From Sympetrum striolatum (taxonomy: Eukaryota; Arthropoda; Insecta; Odonata; Libellulidae), in NCBI GenBank assembly GCA_947579665.1, contig CANPUZ010000050.1:1054001-1118000 (forward strand): 64,000 nt of DNA, written 5' to 3'. Position numbers and translations under genes: made by a program. How positions within the stretch are numbered: position 1 is the stretch's first letter; each line of letters opens with the position of its first letter. This document shows, piece after piece, positions 45,697 through 56,900 of the stretch. The notes below the pieces were generated by a model. The model worked only from the letters and a program-made list of their open reading frames with translations, was not told where the DNA came from and ran no database searches.

Positions 45697-46632
45697 TACA
45701 GGGTCTGTCCCAAAAATAAGTTGAATGAATCCGAGAAAAAAAATTATTGCAGATAAAAGTACAAACGACTAAATATCTTCAAAGTAGAACCCTTGTGCGT
45801 CGGAACACCATTCCCCAACGTTTCTGCCAGTCGCGGCAGGCTTCCTGGAAGGCGTCAACGGGGACCTCCTTCAGACACCTCGTCACGGCTTTTTTGACAG
45901 CTTCCAACATCCCAAAATGGTGGCCCCTTAAGCTCATCTTAATTCGTGGGAACAAAAAGAAGTTTGTTAGTGCCCGATCAGGATTGTACGGTGGCTGGGG
46001 CAGCGTTGCCTGGACAGGAACTTGGTCACAATGAAGGCAGTGTGAGACGGCGCGTCGTCGTGGTGCAGACGCCAGTTGCCATCAATCTCCTTCCTGTCGT
46101 GTAGCACTCTTTTTCGGAGCCTTCCGAGGACTTCCACGTAAACTTTACTGTTAACTGTTTGTCCCTGTGGCACAAACTCTGCGTGGAGCATCGCCTTCAC
46201 TTCACATCACTATTTGCTCATTTTTGCCTTTTTTGGCCGATGGGAAGACTTCATGTGCCACTCTGCACTTTGTCTTTTGGACTCAGGGTCGTACTCAAAC
46301 ACCCATGTTATTTGGGACATTGTATCATTCCCATAAGCTTGCTTAAGCATGGTAACGGTCTCAGAACCCGATTTTTCAAGCTTAATGCAACATTTTATCG
46401 AGTATCGCTGTTCCATTAAACGTGGCATATTGAAGTTATGACGCGTCACTCGAACAGGGGTTCACACTAACAGTGATACGCACTGTGCAATGAACCACAG
46501 GCAACTGGCGAGGATAGCGTTACTTTACCAAGACCCCCCAGCACCTTTCCCACCACCGATCGCGCCACTACAGCCCGTCCAGGTCGGTGGGAAAAAATCA
46601 TTCAACTTACTTTTTTTCGTTACGATTCATAG
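45697..46632 (-). mobile_element. Defective mariner transposon
   Basis: The left end ACAGGGTCTGTCCC, then AATAAGTTGAATGAAT, is echoed inverted near 46595-46632 by AGTAAGTTGAATGATTTTTT, with a more diverged outer part. A TA is present at the left boundary. Between the ends lies a broken mariner transposase on the minus strand. The length is shorter than a full mariner because of internal loss. Confidence 0.75.
45750..46412 (-). pseudogene. Mariner transposase pseudogene
   Basis: The pieces appear in order on the minus strand. The N-terminus is MEQRYSIKCCIKLEKSGSET, then VTMLKQAYGNDTMSQITW. Next come YDPESKRQSAEWHMKSSHRP and KKAKMSK, then EFVPQGQTVNSKVYVEVLGR, LRKRVLHDRKEIDGNW and LHHDDAPSHTAFIVTKFL. 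The C-terminal piece is RIKMSLRGHHFGMLEAVKKA, FQEACRDWQKRWG and FYFEDI. HHDDAPSHTA holds the second catalytic aspartate of the DD34D triad. The helix-turn-helix end and the first catalytic aspartate region are deleted between TW and YDPES, and frameshifts break the rest. It is dead. Confidence 0.85.
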
Positions 46633-46639
46633 TACCTAT

Positions 46640-48345
46640 ATTCAGGATCTTTTCGGATATTCTCTATCCGTTATAAAATTGTGTTAATTGAACTTTCTTC
46701 TCTTTTCCAGAAAGAACTAGAATCTATTCAGACAAAACGGCAACCTTACCAATCTAGTTAATGCAATATCTCATGTATTTCTTACAATTCTGTGACAATA
46801 TGCATTTGTATTCTTCGGTTTTGGAAGCCATGTTTATATTCTATAGAAGTTACTCTTTCAAATGAATAGGTTTCGGAAGAATTGTGCTCGTTTTAATGTT
46901 TATAATTAAAATACACAATAAGACATCCCGAACACCATCTAGCTTGCTAATTAGAGAGGCTTACAAATTATTATTACTTCGATTAGCTTAAGATTATTTC
47001 CTGATTTGTGTATCCTTTTCGGTTATTTTCACTTCTGTTTATCTTTGGATTTCAAATCTTCTAACCTCCGTTTCGTAATTACTGTCTCCTTCGGAAGAAT
47101 TCAAGTTGAAACGTTCAAACTTTTCTAATCGTCGAATCATCAACCTTTATTTCTAATAATTGTGATCTTTTTCATTAAAGATTCGTTCTGATCCACATTT
47201 CAGTCGATTGAAGACATTCGTATTGCTAAGTCGTTGTCGCAGTTTGATTCATTGAATTGGCGAAAGGAAGGAAAGTCTCGATGGAGTGGATTTTTGGAGT
47301 TTTCGTCGATTCACTTTCCCTCCAAAATAAATAAAGTTAGGAATTATGAATTTATTCAAGGAAAGCATTCGCATTTTCATGTCTCGAATTCTCGACAGCT
47401 TTTGCGTGCTTCCGCCTCAATCTTATGCTACCAACAGCACACAAATACATTGGAACTGCCTTTGTCTCAGGAGGAACTATCAATTCTATTTCTTTTACAC
47501 ATAACCAGCGGAGGCGCCCGTATATTCTCATTGGAGAGAATGGAAGAAGGGTTAAATATGGTATTCCTGTTCTATAGAAGATAATATAACCAAGATCGGG
47601 TTTTTGTAGTTGAATCGTATCATTACATCCATAATAATAAGTCCATTGGATTACTAAAACAATTGTTGCCATGGGATTCATGCGTAAATATCGATGTCTA
47701 AATCAATGATGATATGAAAATACCCACCCTAAACAAACCAATATCAATAACGCAAAAATCTGCCGTTTACTAATCATTAACCTGAGTAAGAATTGTGCGG
47801 TATAACGTAGGGGAAAGACGAGTGAAATCATTTTTAGAAAGGCGAGCGACTAACCTTGTGAAATACGCGACGCAACCCAACTATATGCTACATCTCTCAC
47901 TTTGACTTCGTTCAATGGCACAGGTAAACGAAACTTGCGATACCGTACGATATTAACGAAATCCACTTTCGTCAATCGCAGAATATTTGTCGATGTAAAT
48001 TGATAAGATGAAATACTTAATTCAGCAGAGTATATTAGAAACATCCGCAACTCACCTGGTTTTTATACGCATTCAGAGAAGGCAATTTCATGCAACAAAC
48101 TACTATAAAACCCATTTATTCCGCGGAATATTCAGAAAACAATTGCGTTGATATAAATAAAACTTGGTTGCTACGGACGCTTCAATAAAATTCGGAAAAC
48201 CATCGTAAATACTGCAAAACATATCATTCATACCTGCAAAGGCTGAAATCCCGTGAGATATTTTCCTCTTCGTGTTTATATTCCAATATAAACTCATTCT
48301 TAGTATATGTTTGAAGTTCCCATAAATTCTCAATGTTTTATTACG
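46640..48345. other. Non-coding interval, no supported gene
   Basis: This is AT-rich. At about 47502-47530 the block CCAGCGGAGGCGCCCGTATA matches the module-array end near 13208. A 66-codon minus frame at 47850-48050 has no recognised family. Nothing else was identified. Confidence 0.4.
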
Positions 48346-48349
48346 GATA

Positions 48350-48644
48350 AACTCATGAGCTCGGATTCAACAATCGCCTAAATCGTCAAGGGGATGAGTT
48401 GTTTACAAACTCAAAATTTCGATTAAATATTCACGTACTTCATCAAACTGTGAGCAATTTCGAGTAGCAAACGATATTTCACTACCAAAATAAAAATCCT
48501 CATTCAATTGACCATCTTTTGGCGCTTGATTCGACTTTCTACGACTGTTCTTTCTAATTTAGTTTTGCAAAAGCACTGAGCCCTGCAATGACAAAATGGC
48601 CTTTACGTGTATTTCTTATGAAAACGTTTTGACCCCTCAGGGTT
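48350..48644 (-). repeat. Modular repeat, ~300-bp type, next to copy 2
   Basis: It opens TGAGCTCGGATTCAACAATC, contains CTACCAAAATAAAAATCC and TTTTGGCGCTTGATTC, and closes with CAGGGTTCAAACCATGGAC across position 48645. It ends exactly where the visible copy-2 match begins, but only because the window starts there. The module itself probably belongs to the repeated unit. Confidence 0.65.
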
Positions 48645-49178
48645 CAAACCATGGACTTCAGGTAAATAAAAAGTAGCCTTTGTTCTGCGGGGGGGTCGAC
48701 TTTCAATAATGTAGAAAATTTCATAGTTTTGCGACTCTCGGTTCTCGAGTTTTTATCGAACATACACACCCACACTCTATTTGATGTGTATAGATTTATT
48801 TTGAATACCAAGGTGTATCCAGCATGGGAATGGAAATAATCTCAAAGAATTCGTATTCATTTTTGCTGATCATCACGTAAAATTAAACCAATTTGAATTG
48901 TTTATTTTTAAATCCAGACTTTCTCGCATTTATACATTCCCATAGATCTGACAGTTGACAGAAGTCCTTCATCTTTCATTTACATTTTGGTCTCAATTTT
49001 CGTATTGCATTCGCTTTTAATTGGAATTCGAAACATTCACTTAAAAAATACTGCTTCAATGGACTCCTATTTTAGAAAACCTCATTTCAACTCAGCATTT
49101 CTTTGATGTTAATTACGTTTCACCGCTTAAACAAGAATCAATTTTATTTAAATTTGTGGAATTTATAGAAAAAGCTAA

Positions 49179-49327
49179 TTCCCAAGGAAAAACGGACTTG
49201 AAAAATGTCTGACAGGGCCGGGAATCGAACCCGGGATCTTCCTCTATCCGGGAGGCTGCCTTAACCATCTCCCGGGTTCGATTCCCGGCCCAGTCAGACT
49301 TGATTCAAGTCCGTTTATCCTTGGGAA
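49179..49327. repeat. tRNA-like SINE foldback, copy 2
   Basis: The sequence is the same as 534-682 in the other copy, with the facing GGTTCGATTCC cores and CTTGGGAA tails retained. Confidence 0.65.
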
Positions 49328-50574
49328 TGTTCCTGGGTGCACGCCCTTATTCACCTCAACCCTTTTCTTATAAAAAAGGCTAATTTAACAAAACTTAATT
49401 TATTCATTCAAAAATAAAGTAGGTCGCTATTTTATCAATGCAACTGAATTTAAATAAATTGAATTTTCCCAACGTTAATGTTACAATATCTTTTAGATCT
49501 AAATTATTTAATGTATCCTTATATGGGATTAGCAATTTAATATGAATTTTTTAATATCTTTATTCAGTAGGGTTTAAATTAATGTATGAAATTGAGTTAT
49601 AAAACAAAAATATTGTCTAAATACAGGATGTTCTTATTAATTGCTTTATTACTTAAATATTAGAGAGCAGAAATTTCAGCATTAACATTTTTGAACAAAA
49701 GCTTCCATTTTAATATCCTTGCTAACAATTTGTACATGAATTATAACGCGTATCATTTGTTATTTCATTCGTTGAAATAATATATGTTTCCTAAAAGAAA
49801 ATCCCATCCAACGTAGGTGTGTTTAAGAAACACAATGCCTGAACATTTATCTGATACTAGCAAAACCCGGCCACGCTTCTCTTTGGCTCATTCAGATATG
49901 GAATGAATGGGAATAAAGGTATTCTAGCGAACGTACATTCACCGAGAAAACACAACGTTCAATTCAATGTACAATGATACTGAATTACGTATTGATTTTG
50001 CGTTTTGGGAACGAATTTAAAGAGATTGCTCTAAATCCCCGCTATGCATTTAAATTTTGCACCCACCTGGAGTCGATCTCACTCACATTCGTGAGATATA
50101 GTTCCTATGATTATTAATACAGACTAGTGATCGAAATTCGACCAGAATTCATTGAATTTTTAAGTCTGAACGTTATTGAGGTTCTTTTGTCGAAGAGTAT
50201 ACCTATGTAATCATTGCTTATAATTGTTTTCGTATTTTTGCTTTTACGTCAGCTATGAACGTGTACAAATACGTCATTAGGGTTTTGCCTTAATTCCCTT
50301 CAAAAAACGTAAAATTTTAATGTTAGAAAAAATAAATAAAACACAATTACAGCTTGTAGCTTTATTTATTTTTTGATACAATTCACTGTCATTTTTAATG
50401 TTAAAAATTGATTTCCAAAAAAATTCAGTCAAATCGCCATAATTATATCCCTGTTATTTATTAATTATTTAGTGGCTGTTGGCATCTCGTTTGATTGCCC
50501 TCTTTTCATAATTCCTGACATGAGTCCCTATCGTTAATTTGGTTTGGAGATAAAATCCCCTTCTAATGTGAAAA
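49328..50574. other. Non-coding interval, copy 2
   Basis: It corresponds to 683-1940. Bases about 50118-50290 differ from copy 1 far more than the flanks do, with a net 10-base length change. Confidence 0.5.
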
Positions 50575-50924
50575 CGAATAAGCTCGGATTCAACAACCGC
50601 CTTGGTCGCCAGGGTGACTGGTTTGTTTACTACGAAGAAATATCACAGCATTTTCGACCATTTTGCCATGAGTTCTCATAATTTCGACTCGACGCGATAT
50701 TCCACGACTAAAATAAGAATCTTTGTTCAATTTCCTGTCTTTTGGTATTAATCTCGATTTCGTACGACCATTATTTCTGATCCAATTCTGCAAAAGAAAA
50801 AATGTCTTCAATCGACCAAAACGAACTATGCGTGCATTTCTTATGAGATACGATAATACAGGTCGAACCAAGGATACTCTGGACAAATATATTAGCTTTC
50901 AGCACTCCTTCTCCGTATGAAATT
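50575..50924 (-). repeat. Modular repeat, ~300-bp type, copy 2
   Basis: Counterpart of 1941-2290, with a few single-base changes (for example CTGGACAAATAT for CTGGTCAAGTAT). Confidence 0.7.
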
Positions 50925-51403
50925 AGACTATGCCAAATCTCAAACTCCTCCGTTCGCGCAATATCCTTAAAAAGGGATCCAAAGTTTTCTCTCCACCTAT
51001 TAATATATATAGATTATGACTACATCAACCCAGTAACGCTTCTCTGTGATTCAGTTTTAAAATGAATGAGAAAGTGAATAAAGGTATTCTAGCGAACATA
51101 GATTCACCGAGAAAACACATGATTCAATTCTTATACCCTACCTTGCGACGCTGTGGCTATGTTGTGGAACGAAAGGGAAGAAAAAAGATGTTTTCCGTTG
51201 AAAACAATAGATGCCGCAATAACACTCTTATATATATTTAAGGATATGAAGCTCATATCATTCAGATATTGCAACTGCATTCGTCATTACAAATAATTCA
51301 TCAATAAGTCATTTTAATCAATTACAATGATTGATTATGCACATCAATGTGAACGAAATCAAACCACAAACAAGCTTCTTCTAAATTTAAAATAGGCCAA
51401 AAT

Positions 51404-51734
51404 GCAGGAACTCGGATTCAAAAATGGAATTTGTCGTCATGGGGACCGGTTTTTTACACCCTCAAAATTTCAGGAAAAGTTATTTTTGGTGTAAAATCTT
51501 GATAATTCGATTCTAAAACAATTATCCACGACCAAAATATTATTCTTCAGTTATTTCTCCTTATTCTGGTGCTTGTCTTAATTTCGTGCGTCCATTCTTT
51601 CTAATTTAATTTTTCAAAAGAAACGAAGCTTGAAGCGGCAAAAATTAACTTTACGTGATCTTTATCGTTTGGGATCGAACCTAGGACGAACTGTCAACAT
51701 ATTTTACGATAGAAACACTCTCGTATTTGAATGT
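51404..51734 (-). repeat. Modular repeat, ~300-bp type, copy 2
   Basis: Counterpart of 2770-3100, seemingly identical. Confidence 0.6.
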
Positions 51735-51869
51735 GGTGTTAAAATTTCAAGTCAAGCGACCGAGAGGTTTTTGATTCGCAAGATTACTTTGCCATATCAA
51801 CCGAATTATCAATGCTAAATTTAGTTTGAAATTGAGTAAAGGAGCGAATTAAAAAATGTGCCAAAACAT

Positions 51870-52244
51870 GCATCTGGGAAGCAATCAAGTCACCACGGTT
51901 CCTCGCGGACCAGCCGATCTACATCTGACGCACAAGTTCGGAGTCTATGGCTGAGAAGCGATTCGATTGCTGGTGACATCTGACGGGGGAAAACGGGATG
52001 TCGAGTTCGCAGAAGACGCAGAAGATGAGCCGGTGTGTGACGATCGTCCCCCAGCGGTAGCTTTGCGGATGCGCGATGACGTAGGCGCTCGCGAGATCCG
52101 TCCGTGACGAACGCCTTATTAGCGGAGGCCGCAAACTCGGGATGAAAGTTTTGATTTTAAATTCCATCAGTGTGACATCCAGCGAATCCGTTCCATTGGG
52201 AGCAGATGACGAACGCTCTTGCGAGGCGAGGACACGGTGGCCTC
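51870..52244. other. GC-rich island, copy 2
   Basis: Counterpart of 3236-3610; no difference was noticed by eye across the island. Confidence 0.45.
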
Positions 52245-52333
52245 AGATCTTCGTTGAAATTTGGAGAATTTCAAAATATCTCAAAAATATCTCAAAATGT
52301 TCAATGGATTATTGGATATTAATATTTGTGTGT

Positions 52334-52654
52334 CCAAAGTATCCTTGGTTCGACTCTGGACTACTCGAATCGTCTCTCTCATAAGAAATGAACGTTAAAT
52401 CAATTTTGATCTATTGCAGACGTTTTTTCTTTCGCGGAATTAAATAAGAAATAATGGTCGCACAAAATCGAGATTAACACCAAAAGAAAATAAATTGAAT
52501 GAATATTCTTAATTTGGTTGTAGAATATCGTATTCGAGTCGAAATTGAGAGAATTTAGACGAAAAAGACGAAACATTTGTGTGATTTTGTGCGCGTAAAC
52601 AATTCCCTAACGACCAAGGTGATTGTTGAGCTCAACTCCGATATAAATAATTGG
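52334..52654 (+). repeat. Modular repeat, inverted, copy 2
   Basis: Counterpart of 3700-4020. Confidence 0.65.
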
Positions 52655-53183
52655 AAAGATAGGCTCATAAAAAATGTATTGGGAAGTAGAGCCTAAATTT
52701 TAAATTCGTTTAAAATTTATTGTAAGTTATTTATTTATTGTTAGAGTTGAATGCATTAAGATTAACATATTTCTAACGAAAAATAAGGCGTCGTATCGTT
52801 GTGGGGTTAATAATTCGTCTGTAATAATACTATACTATTGACTTCAGCTCGACTTCGAAGGCTGAGGACGCGGGGAATCTGCTACGACATGCTTACGATG
52901 GCCTTTATAATTGGACTTGTACTTCTCACGAATCCGAAAGAATTTGAACACGAGCACTCGTGCTTTTAGATGTGTGCACACGCAAATGGAGAAAGAGCCT
53001 CAAAGTCGAAGATTCACGCAATCGGAACTCAAAACACGTGACTAACAATTGTTGCAAAATGTTGAACTTTTACTGCTCTTTAATAACGATTAGAACTAGT
53101 TAACGTTAAACTTAACTGACTCTTATACTTGATGGAAAATATAATGAAACTAGTTTCCTCGTGAAAACTAATTCTTCTCAAAT

Positions 53184-53815
53184 TAGTCGAGGAATACCAC
53201 AAAGTTTATCGACAAATCCTTGAAGTTAGTTTGATGCATGTTTGAGAAAGACGTAGTGAAAAAAATGTTTCCTATAAAGTTTTGTCCATAATAAGTCTCC
53301 ATAAGAAATACAAGATAAGTTCGTTTTTGCACCTTGCGGGCTTTGTTTCTTTTGCAGAATTTAATTGGGAATAATGGTACTACGAAGTCAAGAAAAGTAC
53401 CAAAAGAAAGGAACGAAGAATCTTTTTTTGGTCGTAGAATATGGTTTTGGTATCGGAATGACGACAACCATGGCATAGAAGGTATGCGAAATTATGACGG
53501 TCCATTTTGATAATAGGACCAGGTTCGACTCCAGAGCGATGGGAAAGGCTTTCATAAGAAATGAACGTTTCATTGTATTAAAATGAAACGTGAATGGAAC
53601 GCGTTTCTTCTTTCGCGAATTTTAATTGGAACTATTGATCATATGAAATGAAAACAAGCACCAAAAGAGGGGAAAATTGAATATAGAGCCTAATTTCGAC
53701 ATTGAACATACTTCTTGAGTTCAAACTACGAGATATATGGCGAAATAAACGATGTGAAATTTTGCAGTATATATAAATCAGTCCCCCTGACGACGATTGT
53801 TGAGCGTTCTCCCAC
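53184..53815 (+). repeat. Two inverted modules, copy 2
   Basis: Counterpart of 4550-5180. The second unit carries several changes near 53537-53595 (AGCGATGG, AATGAACGTTTCATTG) relative to copy 1. Confidence 0.6.
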
Positions 53816-53853
53816 AATAAAACACGGGGAATTAAGGCCCATCAAAGTATTAT

Positions 53854-53859
53854 TTTATT
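53854..53859 (-). terminator. Candidate polyadenylation signal, NACHT gene copy 2
   Basis: AATAAA on the minus strand, about 126 bases past the stop. The extra distance compared with copy 1 is due to the longer AT tract. Confidence 0.45.
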
Positions 53860-53882
53860 TACATATATACATAAATTTTGAG

Positions 53883-53885
<3 letters not shown>

Positions 53886-53950
<65 letters not shown>
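53886..53950. repeat. (AT)32 microsatellite, expanded in copy 2
   Basis: This is a pure AT run of 65 bases against 20 in copy 1, located in the presumed 3' UTR. In a transcript it would form a strong self-complementary hairpin. Confidence 0.9.
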
Positions 53951-53955
<5 letters not shown>

Positions 53956-53984
53956 AAAAAATTGAAATAAAATCTGTAATCATT

Positions 53985-56900
53985 TTAATGTTCCTCTTGC
54001 ATTATTTCCGTTTCACTTTCCTTCAAGAGTTCTTCGAACAAGTCTTTCTCTAAAATTCCTTCAAAATATTTACTTATTTTTTCCATATCTTTATAATCCA
54101 TTTGTAGAAATGTTTTTCCCTCGTTATTCCTCACCCTCAATAACTTATTGAGAACATCACTTGAAACCTTAATTTTCGTCAAATAGAAAACATGGTATAC
54201 ATCATTTGCTTCATGGATATCTGACTCCATCATGGAATGGAGGAATGTGTTCCCATCGTTGTCTTGTGCCAGAAGAAAGTCTTCAAAACGACTTTCACAT
54301 CTTAGCAGCTGATGTGCATAATCTATTAAATCCGTTGGGTTCGTTCCCTTACGTCTTGCAGCATAATGCAAACATGTCTGGCCTGTTACAGTTCTCTCGA
54401 AAAAAAGGTCTGCTATTTCTTTTTCACAAAAATACAAATGGAGAAAAGTATATTCTGTCATAAGATCATTACTAGCAGTGAAATGAAATATGTTTTCATT
54501 ATCACTATTTTTACTTTTAAGCAAATGTTTGAAACACTCTTCGCCAATAAATTCCTTAACAATATCCAAATTATAAAATAATGTGTCACAGAAATTAAAT
54601 TTAAATAAGAAATGAATTAAATTCATATCATTGTTATCTTTGCTAAGGAGCAATTCCTTAGTCTCCTCTTTTCCTAAAACGTTGACACAATACTGAATAA
54701 TTCCCTCTAGACTTTCATTGTTACCAATAGCAGCAAGATGAAGTATGTTTTTACTATCACTATTTTTACTTTTAAGAAAATCTTTGAAACTATCATCGTC
54801 AACAATTCCCTTGACACTATTCAAAAAGTCTATTAATGTTTGCGTGAGTGGACCCACTTGCATTAATATATGTATTAAGTAATCACCGTTAGAATCACAT
54901 CTAAGGAGAAGTTCCTTCAGTAGTTCAAAGTCAAAACATTCCTTTAATATTCTGATCACTTTTTCAAATGGATGGACTTTTTCATGCATATAATCAGTTT
55001 CATAAAAAGATCTCCGGATTAAGCTAAACTTAAGATTATTGTCTAACAAGATTTCTGTTTCATCGTGAAAAACATTGTGCAATGCTTTGATGAAACTGCA
55101 GAATTCATCTATGCCTGCATCGAATATAAAATCATCTATTTCGGTTTTATACTCAAAACTTTTAATTATGGTTTCCAAAAATCGCTCCTTACTTCCTAAA
55201 CGATCTCTGAAAAACTTTAAAATATGAGCAGATATTTCTACTCTTTCATGCCGCATAGTGTGGTGAAGTAAACCTCTTCCGCGTGAATCCTTTTGACTTA
55301 ACAACTGCACAAGAGTCGTATGTATATCTTCTTCCCTTATTTTGCTTCTCGTATGCAAGCTACTCCTAGGTCCCCCATCACTTCCAAGTGGAATGCATTC
55401 AGTCAGTACATCGATTACTTCATCAGCACTCTCTGCAAATCTCACAAAATGTAGAAATAAAATAGAGTTAACCTCAAAATATCTATTCAACAGATGTTTC
55501 ATCATTGAAACAGTGAGAAAACCCCCAACATGACTCATACTTTCTATTCTTGATTCAATTTCCTCAAACAACTTATTTACCACGCTTACCTCTACATTTT
55601 GTTCAAAATTCACAAGCAAACTTTTTATGATCTTAGCAGCACAATAACTATCAGAATTATGATAGATAGTCAATTTTTTAGCCTTTTCCATCACATCTAA
55701 AAGCCAGAATATAATAAAGCATTCCATTGAAACTTCTCCAAAGCCATTATTTTCCAATGAACTGGAGAGAAATCTTCTAATTACTTTGTACTTATCGTCA
55801 GATATCAGTTTTATGATGTCCTCCTTTCGTACATTTTTCCTCACCGATTCAGCTATGAAAAATTCAGCGAACGTAGGGTGGAGAAAACGTATTTCTCCTC
55901 CATGTTCGTACACCACTCCAAGACCAGTGCAGAGTTCCAGGTCATCATCCAAATCAGAGGCTAGACATACTTTTCCCTCATCTATTAACTTAATTGACAA
56001 ATTCGTGTGAATTCTAAATGCTTTCTTTCTTGTTTTTTTCACCATCTTTTCTTTCACTTCATCTTCCTTCCTCAGATTATGTTTTTCTTCAATATATATC
56101 AGTATCTTCTGATCTAAGAACTTATTGTAAATGCTGTATATGTCATATGCGGTTTCAACATTAAAATTATTATTTACATGAATGTCCCCAATCATATAAA
56201 GATGCAATGGATTGCCTATGAACTCCAGCGTTTCTTTATCCAACGAAGACTTCTCTAGAATATACTTAGCAAATTTTGTGAAATCTAAATGTTCTATATC
56301 AGATATAATTGAATTTAAGTCTTTCCCCCGATCTATTTCTTCAAGTGCTTGTATTAGCTCTTGGTATTCTAACACAATCCCTTCTTTTTTTGATTCATAA
56401 ATGATATTTTGAATTTTTTCTTTTACATCTTTCTCTCTTCTCTGTTGTCCTTTACCCTTTGGATCCTTTAGTTTGATCTTCCACAACTTATTTATGAAGT
56501 CTATTTGATAATTCTTTGATAGATGCACCAATCGATGTGAGTATGTGTCCAAAGTTTTCTCCAATTTTTCCTGTTGATGCTTTCTGGTCGTTATTATCAA
56601 TTTAACCTCAGTATTTTTCTTTAGAAAGGAAAGGATTTTAAGAGCACTGTTCATGTATTTCGATGGAATTTTGTCATAACCATCAAAAAATATGAAACAG
56701 CGCCCTGCTCTATCGCTGAATTTCTTGAAAAGGTGTTTCTCAAAGCCGCCATTCAATCTTAGCATTAAACACAAGTGATCAATGACTTCTTCTTCGTTAC
56801 TGTTTGGATTGAGGTTAGCCAAGGAGAGAGGATCCTTCTCATTATTGGAAAACTTACTGAAATCGATTCTCCATATCCATGAATTGGACCTGTTTTTCCT

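Noticed and set aside
45747..46419. Plus-strand frames of 86-95 codons
   Set aside because: They are antisense to the mariner transposase remnant.
47850..48050. 66-codon minus-strand frame ending ISQG
   Set aside because: No family is recognised, and the length is expected by chance.
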